Positions 30,353-39,664 of a stretch of DNA of 64,000 nucleotides are shown in pieces. The stretch lies in the NCBI RefSeq assembly GCF_013318015.2, contig NZ_CP115842.1:992001-1056000 (forward strand). Direction: 5' to 3'. Made by a program: the position numbers and the translations under genes. The notes beneath the pieces are model-generated. The model made no database searches. It saw only the letters and a list, made by a program, of their open reading frames with translations, and was not told where the DNA came from. Within the stretch, counting starts at the first letter, position 1. The number at the start of each line of letters is the position of its first letter. The stretch comes from Agrobacterium tumefaciens (GTDB taxonomy: Bacteria > Pseudomonadota > Alphaproteobacteria > Rhizobiales > Rhizobiaceae).

Positions 30353-33300
30353 TTACGTCTTGATTTCCTGTGCTTCCTGCTTGTCATCTTCGCGCGGAAT
30401 GCGGAACCACGCGACATAGAGTGCCGGAAGGAACAGCAGCGTGAGCGCCGTGCCAACCACGATGCCGCCCATCATGGCATAGGCCATCGGACCCCAGAAT
30501 ATCTCCCGAGATATGGGGATGAGGGCAAGTGTTGCCGCCGCAGCCGTCAGCATGATCGGTCGCATGCGATGCTCGGTCGCCTCGATGACGGCGCGCCAGG
30601 CCGAGACCCCCTCGCTTCTGAGATGTTCGATCTGAACGACGAGAATGACCGAGTTTCGGATCAGAATACCGATCAGTGCCAATATGCCGAGAATGGCGAC
30701 GAAACCCATCGGCGCGTTGGAGAGCAGCAGCGCTGCCACCACGCCGATCAGCGCCGTCGGAGCAACGGCAAAGACAAGAAACAGCCGGCTGAAGCTCTGC
30801 AACTGAACCATAAGGATCGTTGCCATCGCAAACAGCATCAGAGGCACCACGGCTACGATTGGCGCCTGCGAATCCGCGCTGGATTCCACCGAGCCTCCTA
30901 TTTCCACCTTGTACCCCACGGGGAGCGACTTTTCGAAAGCCTCGAGTTTCGGCTTCAACTGCTCCACGATCGTCGCCGGCTGCGTCGGGCCGATGATGGC
31001 AGCCTTGACCGTGACTGTCGGAATTCTGTCGCGACGCCAGATGGTCGGCTGTTCCAGCTCGTAGCGGAAATTGGCGATTGCCGACAGCGGCACGGCCTTG
31101 CCGTTCGTGGCCGGCAATTGCAGGTTCTGCAATGTTTCGATGGAGCCGCGCTCCGCCAGCTGCGCACGCGCCACCACATTGACGAGGTAGATATCATCCC
31201 TGACCTGCGTCACGGTGGAACCCTCGACAATGCTGTTCATTGCATTGGCGATGTCTTCCGAAGAGACACCGAGCTGGCGGGCCTTGTCCTGCAAAACGTC
31301 GACCTTGACCACCCGCGTCGGCTCATTCCAGTCCATGACCATGTTGGACAGCAGCCGATGCTCGCCGACGATGCCCGCCAGCTGCTGGCCTAGTTCGCGG
31401 ACATGCTGGATATCCGGACCGCTCAAGCGATATTGCACCGGCTTTCCGACCGGAGGGCCGATGTCGAGCAATTTCACGAAGGCGTCGGTGCCGGTAAACG
31501 TCCGGTTCAGATAGTCCTGCAACTCAGCGCGCACCTTGTCGCGCACATCAAGCCCCTTGGTGACGATGATTGTCTGGCCGAAGGTGACATCAGGCGTCTG
31601 CACGTCAAAGGAGAGGATGAAACGTGGTGCGCCTTCACCGACATAGGTCGTCCAGTGGTCGATGTCGGGGTTTTTCGCCAGCGCTTCCTGCTCGAACTGT
31701 GCCATCTGCCGGTTGGTTTCGGCAATCGAGCTGTTCTGTGGCAGGTTCCAGTCTACGATCAATTCCACACGGTCAGAAGCCGGGAAGAACTGCTGCTGCA
31801 CGAGGCTCATGCCGCCAACGGAAAGGGCAAACAACGCAACCGTGAGGATGATCGTAACCCAACGAAAGCGCAGCGCCCGGGCTAGAAGCCAGGAAAAGCC
31901 AGAGGCAAAACGGCCCTTCTTCTCATGGTGCGATTTCATCGTCTTGGGCAACATCGCCACGCCAAGCAGTGGCGTGAACACAACCGCGACAATCCACGAC
32001 ACGATCAGCGAAACGGCGATCACCACGAACAGGGTGAATGTGAACTCACCCGCCGCGCTGTTGTTGAGGCCGACGGGAATGAAACCGGCAACGGTGACCA
32101 GCGTACCGGTCAGCATCGGGAATGCCGTCGAAGTATAAACATAGGTCGCCGCTTTTCTGAGATCATCGCCGACCTCGAGGCGTGCGACCATCATCTCGAC
32201 AGCAATCATAGCATCGTCGACGAGAAGCCCGAGCGCGATGATAAGCGCGCCGAGAGAGATGCGTTGCAGCGAAATGCCGGTATATTCCATATAGACGAAG
32301 GTGATCGCCAGCACGAGCGGTATGGAGACCGCAACCACCATGCCCGCCCGCAATCCGAGGCTGATGAAGCTGATGACGAGAACGATTGCGATCGCCTCGA
32401 ACAGCGCCGAAGTGAAGCCGGAGACCGCCTCATCGACCACGGCCGGCTGATCGGACACGCGATGCACATCGACGCCAACAGGCAGGTCCGCCACGATACG
32501 CTTCATCTGTGCATCCAGCTCCTCGCCGAAATGCACGAGGTTCGCACCGGTTTTCATGCCTATGGCAAGACCGATGGCCGGTTGCCCGTTAAAGCGGAAC
32601 AGCGAAGACGGCGGATCGACATAACCGCGCCGGATCGTCGCCACTTCCGTCAGCGGGAAGAACCGGTTGTTGACGCGCAGATTGATGGCGCGAAGGCTGT
32701 CTTCCGAGGTGAACTGGCCGCTGACACGCAGCGCAACACGTTCCGGCCCGGCATTGACGAAGCCGGACTGGGTGACAGCATTCTGGGCTTGCAGCGTCTT
32801 GATAATCGATTGCTGATCGATGCCCAGCGCTGCGATCTGCCGCGTGGAAAACTCCAGATAGATCGCCTCGTCTTGCGCGCCGATGACATCAACCTTGCCG
32901 ATATTGTCGACAGTCAGAACCTTGGCACGCGCGTCCTCCACCAGATCGCGCAATTGCCGCTGGCTGAGACCGTCGCTGGTGAAGGCGTAGATATTGCCAT
33001 AAACATCGCCGAAACGGTCGTTGAAGAACGGGCCGACAACGCCCGAGGGGAAGTCGCCCTTGATGTCGCCGATCATGTTGCGCACGCGCACCCAGGTGGG
33101 TTCGACATTCTTGGCTTTGGTTTCCGGCACGAGTTCCACGAAAATCGTCGTCTTGCCAGCGACTGTCTGGCTGCGCAGATAGTCGAGATTGTCGAGTTCC
33201 TCGAGCTTCTTCTCGATCCTGTCGGTCACCTGCCTGGCCACTTCCTCCGCCGAAGCGCCGGGCCATTGCGCGCTGATCACCATTGTCTTGATGGTGAAAT

Positions 33301-33424
33301 TCGGATCTTCCTCACGTCCGAGGTTGAGATAGGAGAAAACACCGGCAAGAACGAAGACCAGCATGAAGTACCAGACGAGCGAACGGTGCTCGAGCGCCCA
33401 GTCGGAAAGATTGAATTTCTTCAC
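30353..33424 (-). CDS. RND-family multidrug efflux pump, inner-membrane subunit
   Basis: A 1023-residue AcrB/MexF-like proton-driven exporter with 12 membrane helices and two large periplasmic loops. TM4 carries the proton-relay aspartates in LGLLVDDAMIAVEMMVARLE; the N-terminal helix is SLVWYFMLVFVLAGVFSYLNL, split at residues 14-34. LLVFAVAPTALIGVVAA-type helices follow the second loop. Its start overlaps the upstream adaptor stop by four bases. With two adaptors it should form an inner-membrane assembly needing an outer-membrane channel, which is not encoded here. Substrates are unknown. An AcrB-type multidrug pump is likelier than a metal pump (no Met/Cys relay residues seen). Confidence 0.92.
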   Translation of the reverse strand: MKKFNLSDWALEHRSLVWYFMLVFVLAGVFSYLNLGREEDPNFTIKTMVISAQWPGASAEEVARQVTDRIEKKLEELDNLDYLRSQTVAGKTTIFVELVPETKAKNVEPTWVRVRNMIGDIKGDFPSGVVGPFFNDRFGDVYGNIYAFTSDGLSQRQLRDLVEDARAKVLTVDNIGKVDVIGAQDEAIYLEFSTRQIAALGIDQQSIIKTLQAQNAVTQSGFVNAGPERVALRVSGQFTSEDSLRAINLRVNNRFFPLTEVATIRRGYVDPPSSLFRFNGQPAIGLAIGMKTGANLVHFGEELDAQMKRIVADLPVGVDVHRVSDQPAVVDEAVSGFTSALFEAIAIVLVISFISLGLRAGMVVAVSIPLVLAITFVYMEYTGISLQRISLGALIIALGLLVDDAMIAVEMMVARLEVGDDLRKAATYVYTSTAFPMLTGTLVTVAGFIPVGLNNSAAGEFTFTLFVVIAVSLIVSWIVAVVFTPLLGVAMLPKTMKSHHEKKGRFASGFSWLLARALRFRWVTIILTVALFALSVGGMSLVQQQFFPASDRVELIVDWNLPQNSSIAETNRQMAQFEQEALAKNPDIDHWTTYVGEGAPRFILSFDVQTPDVTFGQTIIVTKGLDVRDKVRAELQDYLNRTFTGTDAFVKLLDIGPPVGKPVQYRLSGPDIQHVRELGQQLAGIVGEHRLLSNMVMDWNEPTRVVKVDVLQDKARQLGVSSEDIANAMNSIVEGSTVTQVRDDIYLVNVVARAQLAERGSIETLQNLQLPATNGKAVPLSAIANFRYELEQPTIWRRDRIPTVTVKAAIIGPTQPATIVEQLKPKLEAFEKSLPVGYKVEIGGSVESSADSQAPIVAVVPLMLFAMATILMVQLQSFSRLFLVFAVAPTALIGVVAALLLSNAPMGFVAILGILALIGILIRNSVILVVQIEHLRSEGVSAWRAVIEATEHRMRPIMLTAAAATLALIPISREIFWGPMAYAMMGGIVVGTALTLLFLPALYVAWFRIPREDDKQEAQEIKT

Positions 33425-34506
33425 TGATGGACCTCCTGATCGATCCTGATGGCTTGACCATCCTTAAGCTTGTGAACGCCGGCACTGGCGACACGTTCGC
33501 CGGGCTTGACGCCGCCGGTGATGCGCACACTGCCGCCTTCAGCGGGCTCGCCCTCTATTTTGACCGGGCGCGAGGTGACCGTGGCCGTATCGGTATTGAC
33601 GATCCAGACACTCCAACCGTCTTCGGTTTTCAGCAGGGCCGACGAGGGGAGCATGATCTGCGATTCGGAGGCGGCAATTGCTGAGGCCGTGACGACCGAG
33701 CCGAGCCGGAATGTCGGCGGCGCATCCTGAAGGCTGATTTTCGTGCGGCGCGTGCGTGTTGCGGTTTCGGCTTCTGGGGCAATCTCACGCACCACGCCGG
33801 TGGTGCGTATCTTTGGGTCCAGTTGCAGGGCGATATCGAAGGTCGATCCGATATCAAGTCGCTGCGCCGCAAATTGCGGAACATCGACCACAACATCCCG
33901 CACTTCCGGGCGGGCAATGGTCACGACCGTCTGTCCGGCAGAGACGACCTGGCCAATTTCACCGGATGTCGCAGTCACCACGCCGTCAAATTCCGCGTGT
34001 AGCTGCGTATAGCCCAGTTGCTCCTCGGCCTTATCAAGATTTGCACGGGCTTTGGCGACGGCGGCATTGGCCGTTCGCGTGGCCTGCTCGGCCTCTTCAA
34101 GTGCTGCTTCCGTGCCGCTGCGGGCCTCGGCCAGCACGCGCTGACGCTGCTCGGTCGTCACCGCATTGGCCAGTTGCGCTTCGGCGTTGGACAGATCGGA
34201 TTGGGCGCTCTTTACCGAAAGTTCCAGCGCGAGCGGATCGATCGAGGCCACCACATCGCCTTTCTTGACCAGATCGGCCACATCGACATTGCGGGCAATG
34301 ATCCGGCCGAGAACACGAAAGCCGAGATCGGTCTGAATTCTCGATTCCACCGTGCCGGTCAGCCGCAGCGCATCGGCGCGCGTCTCCCCTACGACAACGG
34401 AGAGCACCGGGCGCGGCGCCTCAGCGGGCGCTTCCTGCTTTTCCTGGCAGGACGAGACCGCAATCGCCGGAAGCAGCAAAAACAAGCTTCTGTTTATCCT
34501 GAACAT
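33421..34506 (-). CDS. RND efflux periplasmic adaptor, lipoprotein (second of two)
   Basis: A 361-residue membrane-fusion protein. It is a lipoprotein: the signal sequence ends in the lipobox VSSC with Cys20. A barrel-sandwich lipoyl-like domain (LGFRVLGRIIARNVDVADLV) flanks a coiled-coil hairpin (about 95-165, Ala/Glu/Gln-rich) and is completed by YTQLHAEFDGVVTATSGEIG. Beta-barrel and membrane-proximal domains follow. Its ATG shares a base with the stop of the preceding adaptor gene (TAATG), and its own stop overlaps the pump start. Confidence 0.9.
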   Translation of the reverse strand: MFRINRSLFLLLPAIAVSSCQEKQEAPAEAPRPVLSVVVGETRADALRLTGTVESRIQTDLGFRVLGRIIARNVDVADLVKKGDVVASIDPLALELSVKSAQSDLSNAEAQLANAVTTEQRQRVLAEARSGTEAALEEAEQATRTANAAVAKARANLDKAEEQLGYTQLHAEFDGVVTATSGEIGQVVSAGQTVVTIARPEVRDVVVDVPQFAAQRLDIGSTFDIALQLDPKIRTTGVVREIAPEAETATRTRRTKISLQDAPPTFRLGSVVTASAIAASESQIMLPSSALLKTEDGWSVWIVNTDTATVTSRPVKIEGEPAEGGSVRITGGVKPGERVASAGVHKLKDGQAIRIDQEVHQ

Positions 34507-35582
34507 TATTGTGCCTGCCCCTTTTCATAGGCGACCTTTTCACCGGTGCGGAGAAATTTGGTCCCGCTGGTCACGACGAGATCGCCGGGAAGAAGTCCTT
34601 CCGCCACGACGAATTGACCCGTCTCATAGTCGGAGACCTCAACCCGGCGCATGGCGATTTCCGAGGACTGCGCATCGACCACCCAGACGGCGGGAAGGCC
34701 GTTCTGCGATGCCATTGCCGACCAGGGAAGCTCAATCGCCTCCACCTGCTTGAAGCGGAAATGACCCGATACCGGTGCTCCGAGCGGCATGGTCATATCG
34801 CCGTTCAGGCCAACCTTGACCCGGATCGTCCCATTGTCGGGATCGATCGTCGGGGAAATCTCCCGCACCGGTCCCTCGACAGCGCGGGCGGGATCCGACA
34901 GGAGGCTGACATTGACGAGATTGTCGATATCGCGCTCGAGGAACAGGGATTCGTAGACATCAAATACCGCATCGCGCGGCCCGTCATGCGCCAGCGTGAA
35001 AACGAGCTGAGCGGCCTGCGCCACCTGACCGACTTCGACATTGCGCGCGGTGATCACACCATCCGCATCGGCCCTGAGTTCGGTGTAGGAAAGCGCATCG
35101 CGCGCCGTATCCAGCTGGGCCTGCGCCGATCTGACGGCGCCTTGTGTGGTGAGCAGGGTTTCCTGCGCCTTGTCGACCGCGGAGCGCGAAGTCACCTGCG
35201 TCTTGAAAAGACTTTGCTGGCGATCGAATGCCAACTGCGCCTGCGTCATCTGCGCTTCGGCAGATTGCAGGTTGGCCACCGCAACGTCGATATCCGCCTT
35301 TTGCTCTTCCGGGTCGATGCGAGCAAGCAATTGCCCGGCCTTTACCGGGGTACCCACATCCACCAGCCGCTCGGTGATCTTGCCGCTCACCCGAAAGGAA
35401 AGGTCCGTCTGGACCCGTGCCCTTACTTCACCGGTGATGACGCTGCCACGGCCGACGGGCTTTTTCGCTGCCGCAACCACATCGACGACACGCAACGGCT
35501 TTTCAGCAGGCGGCTCTTCGTTGCTGCAGGACGACAGGGCGAAAATGCCGCCGACCGCCATTGCTAAAAGAATGCTTTTCAT
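34506..35582 (-). CDS. RND efflux periplasmic adaptor, lipoprotein (first of two)
   Basis: A 358-residue membrane-fusion protein, the first gene of the pump operon. Lipobox LSSC with Cys19 after a short hydrophobic signal. Domains in order: lipoyl half (LSFRVSGKITERLVDVGTPV), coiled-coil hairpin (about 95-165), lipoyl second half (YTELRADADGVITARNVEVG), then barrel and membrane-proximal domains. It is clearly paralogous to the next gene but diverged, so the pump may use a mixed adaptor ring. An operator-like repeat and a promoter lie about 35-55 bases upstream. Confidence 0.9.
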   Translation of the reverse strand: MKSILLAMAVGGIFALSSCSNEEPPAEKPLRVVDVVAAAKKPVGRGSVITGEVRARVQTDLSFRVSGKITERLVDVGTPVKAGQLLARIDPEEQKADIDVAVANLQSAEAQMTQAQLAFDRQQSLFKTQVTSRSAVDKAQETLLTTQGAVRSAQAQLDTARDALSYTELRADADGVITARNVEVGQVAQAAQLVFTLAHDGPRDAVFDVYESLFLERDIDNLVNVSLLSDPARAVEGPVREISPTIDPDNGTIRVKVGLNGDMTMPLGAPVSGHFRFKQVEAIELPWSAMASQNGLPAVWVVDAQSSEIAMRRVEVSDYETGQFVVAEGLLPGDLVVTSGTKFLRTGEKVAYEKGQAQ

Positions 35583-35617
35583 GGTGACCTCTTGATCTTC
35601 GCCTCACCCTATAATAT

Positions 35618-35637
35618 TTGACTGACTGAATAGTCAA
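35618..35637. promoter_or_regulatory. Candidate TetR operator overlapping the efflux promoter
   Basis: TTGACT-8-AGTCAA, a perfect 6-bp inverted repeat. On the minus strand the first arm read, TTGACT, doubles as a -35 box with TATTAT (35611-35616) 15 bases on as a -10. A repressor bound here would block the efflux promoter. The rest of this 306-base divergent region shows nothing else I can name. Confidence 0.6.
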
Positions 35638-35888
35638 TGAAATTCTTGTGTCGCCGATCGGGAACCGTCCGGACGTCAAACCGGGCTCCCCGAATGATCA
35701 TTACGAATTGCCCGGCGCGTCCTCTCGGACGCATCGGGGGATGTGCCGACATATTGAACCACGCACCACGTCTTGTAAAAATCGATTCCGGTTTTTACGC
35801 CGGTGCTATAGGCAAACCACCTGTCATTTCCGCCGATTGCGACGGGTAAAAAGGCAAGTGCCGAAAGAATACGTAGGGATCCGGGGTT

Positions 35889-36503
35889 ATGGCAAAAGCA
35901 AAACTGACACGCGCAGAACAGAAGATACAACGTCCGTTGGAAATTCTCGACGCCGCATTCGAGGAATTCACCAAGAGAGGATTTACGGCCACGCGGGTGG
36001 AGGACATTGCCGAGCGGGTGGGAGTGACGAAAGGCACGGTCTACGTCTATTTCGAAACCAAGGAGGCTCTTTTCGAGGCGATGATCAGGCATGCCTCGGC
36101 ACCTTTTCAGGAGGCATTCAAGGCTTATGCACGCACGTCGGATGATCCCGTCGAGGAGCTTCGGATGCTTCTTGAATTCCTGTTCGACGCCCTCGTCGAC
36201 AATAGAAAGATGCGGGAACTGTTTCGCTTCATCGTTGCGGAAGGAGCAAAATTCCCCGATCTCATCGACCAGCACCATGACGTGGTGATGGCGCCGGTAT
36301 TCGAGCGGATCAATACGATCCTCGAAGAGGGCGTGGCGAAAAAAAGGTTTAGAGCCAACCCCACCGAACTGGCCAAGGTCGTCATGTCACCCATAGTCGG
36401 AACATTGGTTTTCCGGTTGATTTTCGACGATCGGCGCAGTCTGGACAAGCAGGTCGTTCTGAAGATTCATCTCGAACTGATCATGCGCGGGCTGCTGGCA
36501 TAA
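35889..36503 (+). CDS. TetR/AcrR-family regulator of the RND operon
   Basis: A 204-residue one-component repressor. The N-terminal HTH (about 17-60) reads ATRVEDIAERVGVTKGTVY then VYFETKEALFEAMI, the classic TetR pattern. The C-terminal ligand domain has two parts, with NRKMRELFRFIVAEGAKFP and a dimerisation region near the end (RRSLDKQVVLKIHLELIMR). It is transcribed away from the adaptor-adaptor-pump operon, the standard layout for local repression of efflux. Confidence 0.9.
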   Translation: MAKAKLTRAEQKIQRPLEILDAAFEEFTKRGFTATRVEDIAERVGVTKGTVYVYFETKEALFEAMIRHASAPFQEAFKAYARTSDDPVEELRMLLEFLFDALVDNRKMRELFRFIVAEGAKFPDLIDQHHDVVMAPVFERINTILEEGVAKKRFRANPTELAKVVMSPIVGTLVFRLIFDDRRSLDKQVVLKIHLELIMRGLLA

Positions 36504-37073
36504 GGGGCACTCTCCTGCCAGTCGATGACCCCTGATGCTGCGATCTGATACATCGCAAGAAACCTTACATGTCGGGCGCGATACAGCCACAATGCTGCGG
36601 TAAGGGTCTGTTGCCTCGAGCATATTGCTCGTATTTGAACGAGTAATTGCCATCCTGTTGCCGAGACCCGCTCACCACTCCAACTTTTCAGCGATTTTAG
36701 TTGCCGAGTCGAGCTGTGCTCCTGCGAGAGAATGCCAGTGCCGATTAAATTCTAGTACCCTTCAATCAATTTGAGGTCACCCTGCCCCTCTGTGCAAACA
36801 GCGCCGGTACAGTTAGACAGAACAGGTTCCAGCCGCGCAGAGTTGTGCGAGATCCTCGCCGAGCAGATCGACTTAATTAACCGTTTCAGATTTCAGGAGC
36901 GAGCTTACAGCTCGAACATTTATGAACAAAACAGTGAATGCCCGCGCCGAGCAGAGCACGGAACCGCCGCGGCAACGCGTGTTGGCTCGAGATCGGGCTA
37001 TTCCAGAAAACGACCGCCAGCGCGGTGAACACTTTTTTCGAAATGCAGGCGACCAGAAGGATTGCTATCAACC
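36504..37073. other. Long intergenic region, no recognised gene
   Basis: About 570 bases between the TetR gene and the desaturase gene. The sequence is less GC-rich than its neighbours in places (36,620-36,780). Short open frames here have no ribosome site and no recognisable product. It must hold the desaturase promoter. No RNA gene, terminator with T-run, or repeat found by eye. Confidence 0.4.
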
Positions 37074-38105
37074 ATGACCGCGACGTTAACAGCCCAATTA
37101 CCTGGCGGCGCGAGTGAAAAGGCCCTGCTTAAAATACTTTCGAATTATCGCAAACCCCGCACCGGCCGCAGCCTGTACGAACTTGCCGTGACGCTTGTTC
37201 CCTTTGTATTCCTTTGGGCAGCAGCGTCGGTATCGATTCATTTTGGTTACTGGCTTGGCCTGCTTCTGGTGATCCCCGCAGCCGGATTCCTGTTGAGGCT
37301 CTTCATACTGCAACACGATTGCGGACACGGCTCTTTTTTCGGGCGCCGTCGCTGGGATGACTGGACGGGTCGCGCAATCGGTATCCTGACGCTGACGCCC
37401 TACGACTATTGGCGCCGCGCGCATGCGGAACACCATGCGTCAGCCGGCAATCTCGATGAGCGAGGGGTTGGCGACATTACAACTCTGACCGTGACCGAAT
37501 ATCGTGCACTCTCCTCACGCGGAAAACTCGGTTATCGCTTGTACAGGCATCCGCTGGTGATGTTCGGCATCGGTCCTGCTTTCCTGTTTCTGTTCAAACA
37601 AAGGCTACCGTTTGGCATGATGCGGTCTGGAGCGTTGCCCTGGATTTCGACAATGGCAACAAATGCCGGTGTGGCCGTATTGGCCATTCTTCTTATCTGG
37701 GCGATAGGGCTCGTGCCTTTTCTGTTGGTTCATCTGCCAATAGTGCTGCTTGCCGGGTCAGCAGGTGTCTGGCTGTTTTATGTCCAGCACCAGTTTGAAG
37801 AAACCCACTGGTCCAAGCCTCCGGAATGGGCTTTTCCCCATGCGGCGATGCATGGCGCCTCGTATTACGATCTTCCGGGTCCGCTGCGTTGGATCACCGG
37901 CAATATCGGCATGCACCATGTCCACCATTTGTCGAGCAAGGTACCTTTTTACAGGTTGCCAGAGATTCTGCACGACTACCCGGAGCTTGCGAAACTTGGT
38001 CGCATCAGCCTTCGCGACAGCCTGGGCTGCGTAAAGCTCATTCTGTGGGACGAATCCACCAAACGGCTGATTTCGCTACGTGAGGCAGAAAAGCAACCGC
38101 GATAG
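37074..38105 (+). CDS. Membrane fatty acid desaturase
   Basis: A 343-residue diiron desaturase. All three histidine boxes are present: HDCGH (81-85), HAEHH (117-121) and HHVHH (281-285). Membrane helices lie between about 38-75 and 195-235. This arrangement is that of acyl-lipid omega-6/delta-12-type desaturases, which add double bonds to membrane fatty acids using an electron-donor protein. The ATG of MTATLTAQL is chosen; a TTG four codons upstream is the only nearby alternative. It has no operon partner. Regiospecificity and substrate (lipid or acyl carrier) are not readable from sequence. Confidence 0.88.
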   Translation: MTATLTAQLPGGASEKALLKILSNYRKPRTGRSLYELAVTLVPFVFLWAAASVSIHFGYWLGLLLVIPAAGFLLRLFILQHDCGHGSFFGRRRWDDWTGRAIGILTLTPYDYWRRAHAEHHASAGNLDERGVGDITTLTVTEYRALSSRGKLGYRLYRHPLVMFGIGPAFLFLFKQRLPFGMMRSGALPWISTMATNAGVAVLAILLIWAIGLVPFLLVHLPIVLLAGSAGVWLFYVQHQFEETHWSKPPEWAFPHAAMHGASYYDLPGPLRWITGNIGMHHVHHLSSKVPFYRLPEILHDYPELAKLGRISLRDSLGCVKLILWDESTKRLISLREAEKQPR

Positions 38106-38152
38106 ACGAGAGCTGGAACGACGCAATACCCTTTGAGCCGGTGCGTGAGATA

Positions 38153-38728
38153 TCATTCCGCTAAATGCAGAACCGACCCCAATGAGACGTGGCCAACAGT
38201 GTAGGTTTGCATTGTTTCAGTAACGGCCGGCACTGTCGGCCAGAGATTGAATTGTAGCAGCAGCCATTTTGTTGGATCGAATGCGGCTATGGCCGCGAGC
38301 GCGCCGGCCCTGATTGCTGAACGCGCGTCCGCGGTCGCCGTATCGCGTAGCTTGGCCAGATCAGAATGGGGCGCTATGGACCGAGCCTCCCGTGTGGCAT
38401 ATCGCGAAGCTGTAAGATCAGGTACGTGGTCGGCGTGCCAGACCAGCCATGTCTGCACCGATGGCCAGCCGAAGTCCCGTGTCAGAACCGCAAAACCTGG
38501 ACCGGACAGGAAGCTGTCTATCCCTTCTGGCTCGTCCCAGAGATAGAACGGCGCGTAGAGATTTTCAGCACTGGTGAAGCCGGCATCCTGCTTTCTCGCC
38601 GAAAGATAGGCCTTGAAACGCAGGCGTGGAAAGCCATCGAGCAGCGGCCCCTTCTCCCTTATGCGCCGGTCTATGATCGCCATGTCGTAGCCGGCAGGCA
38701 GCGTGAAGCTGTATTGCATGGCGATCAT
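38153..38728 (-). CDS. DUF4865 family protein
   Basis: A 191-residue protein starting MIAMQYSFTLPAGYDM, resembling the DUF4865 family, with FPRLRFKAYLSARKQ, NLYAPFYLWDEPEGI and FLSGPGFAVLTRDFG. The fold looks like a ferredoxin-like dimeric barrel related to small monooxygenase-type proteins, which is inference. Its start overlaps the cupin stop by four bases, so it is the last of a coupled three-gene operon (tautomerase, cupin, DUF4865). Function unknown. Confidence 0.75.
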   Translation of the reverse strand: MIAMQYSFTLPAGYDMAIIDRRIREKGPLLDGFPRLRFKAYLSARKQDAGFTSAENLYAPFYLWDEPEGIDSFLSGPGFAVLTRDFGWPSVQTWLVWHADHVPDLTASRYATREARSIAPHSDLAKLRDTATADARSAIRAGALAAIAAFDPTKWLLLQFNLWPTVPAVTETMQTYTVGHVSLGSVLHLAE

Positions 38729-39159
38729 GACGTGCTCTCCTCTTTTTTGACAGGTTCCATCCAGTGGACGGCAGTTCCACTCCTGACCGGCTGGACGCTG
38801 AGATAGCTGAAGGGACAGGACGGCGCGGCGCCATGCCAATGGGCTTCGCCGGGCGCAAACCACACCGCATCTCCGGCACGGACTTCACGCGGATCGTCAC
38901 CCTTGCGTTGGATGAGACCGATGCCATCCAGCACGAAGAGAAGCTGGCCGCGCGGATGACTGTGCCAATGGGTCACGACCCCCGGCGGCACAAAAGCGCG
39001 CATTGCCGTCATCTCGCCATCGATCCGGCTCGATAACAGCATCTGGACGAGGAAGGATCCGCTGGAGATACCCTCAGGTGCAGCAACTATTCCGTCACCG
39101 GCTCGACGCACGCTCATGGTGGATGGACAGGCCGGTTGCATCTCGAAAAAATCGGTCAT
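38725..39159 (-). CDS. Cupin-domain protein
   Basis: A 144-residue single-domain cupin. Motif 1 is seen as GVVTHWHSHPRGQLLFVLDG (metal-binding His, His, then Gln in place of the usual Glu) and motif 2 as AGDAVWFAPGEAHWHGA, with the final His. It could be a small metal-dependent oxygenase/isomerase or a binding protein. It overlaps the genes on both sides by four bases, so all three products are made together. The specific reaction cannot be inferred. Confidence 0.85.
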   Translation of the reverse strand: MTDFFEMQPACPSTMSVRRAGDGIVAAPEGISSGSFLVQMLLSSRIDGEMTAMRAFVPPGVVTHWHSHPRGQLLFVLDGIGLIQRKGDDPREVRAGDAVWFAPGEAHWHGAAPSCPFSYLSVQPVRSGTAVHWMEPVKKEESTS

Positions 39160-39557
39160 CGGCCACTCCCATCCGCTGGTGTGCCTGCTGAAACGCCTGA
39201 TGCAAAGGACCAGTCATCAAACGTCGAGTTGACGATGGCGACCATCACATCCTCCGGCCTCACACCGGGCGACACCGCCAGGTTTTCGACGAGCCTCGCA
39301 TAGAAGCGCGCCTTGGTTTCCGGCGATCGCGTCTTGCCGGTGGTGATATGAAAGAAAATGAAATCATCCGACCGAGGGCCGCCGCGATATGTTCGGTCGA
39401 AGATCAGTTCGCCCGGTTGGTGCTGGTGGATTGCAGCGAAGCGGTCGTTTTCCGGAACGTCAAAGCAGTCGACAAGCGCGCGGTCGAGACTGTCGGAAAC
39501 CGCCTTGAGATAGTCGGTGGATTTGCCCGCAAGCAAAGATATTCGGGTGAAAGGCAT
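39156..39557 (-). CDS. Tautomerase-family protein
   Basis: A 133-residue protein beginning MPFTRISLLAGKS, which leaves Pro as the N-terminal residue after Met removal. An N-terminal proline is the catalytic base of the 4-oxalocrotonate tautomerase superfamily. Length and FAAIHQHQPGELIFDRTYRG fit the longer Tautomerase_2 group. I chose this ATG because it exposes Pro; the open frame runs 34 codons further upstream into the promoter repeats. It is first in the operon and divergent from a LysR gene. Confidence 0.8.
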   Translation of the reverse strand: MPFTRISLLAGKSTDYLKAVSDSLDRALVDCFDVPENDRFAAIHQHQPGELIFDRTYRGGPRSDDFIFFHITTGKTRSPETKARFYARLVENLAVSPGVRPEDVMVAIVNSTFDDWSFASGVSAGTPADGSGR

Positions 39558-39610
39558 GGATGCGCTCCGTTCAAGAGGATTGACAGCCACACTATGAAAC
39601 GACATCATCA

Positions 39611-39647
39611 TCCTGAAAATCAAATTATTCAGGACATTACGTCCTGA
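39611..39647. promoter_or_regulatory. Overlapping inverted repeats between LysR gene and its target operon
   Basis: Two dyads share one arm: TCCTGAA-10-TTCAGGA (39611-39634) and the perfect TCAGGAC-5-GTCCTGA (39629-39647). Two overlapping half-site pairs between a LysR gene and a divergent operon are what LysR activation/repression sites look like. The second dyad ends 18 bases before the lysR-type start. Confidence 0.65.
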
Positions 39648-39664
39648 TTTTAGGGACATTTAAT

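Noticed and set aside
31925..33427. A 500-codon plus-strand frame
   Set aside because: Antisense to the RND pump gene; no domain, and composition rich in Arg, His and Asp as expected for a shadow.
36771..37028. An 85-codon plus-strand frame in the gap before the desaturase
   Set aside because: Non-ATG start, no ribosome site, no recognisable sequence; likely chance.
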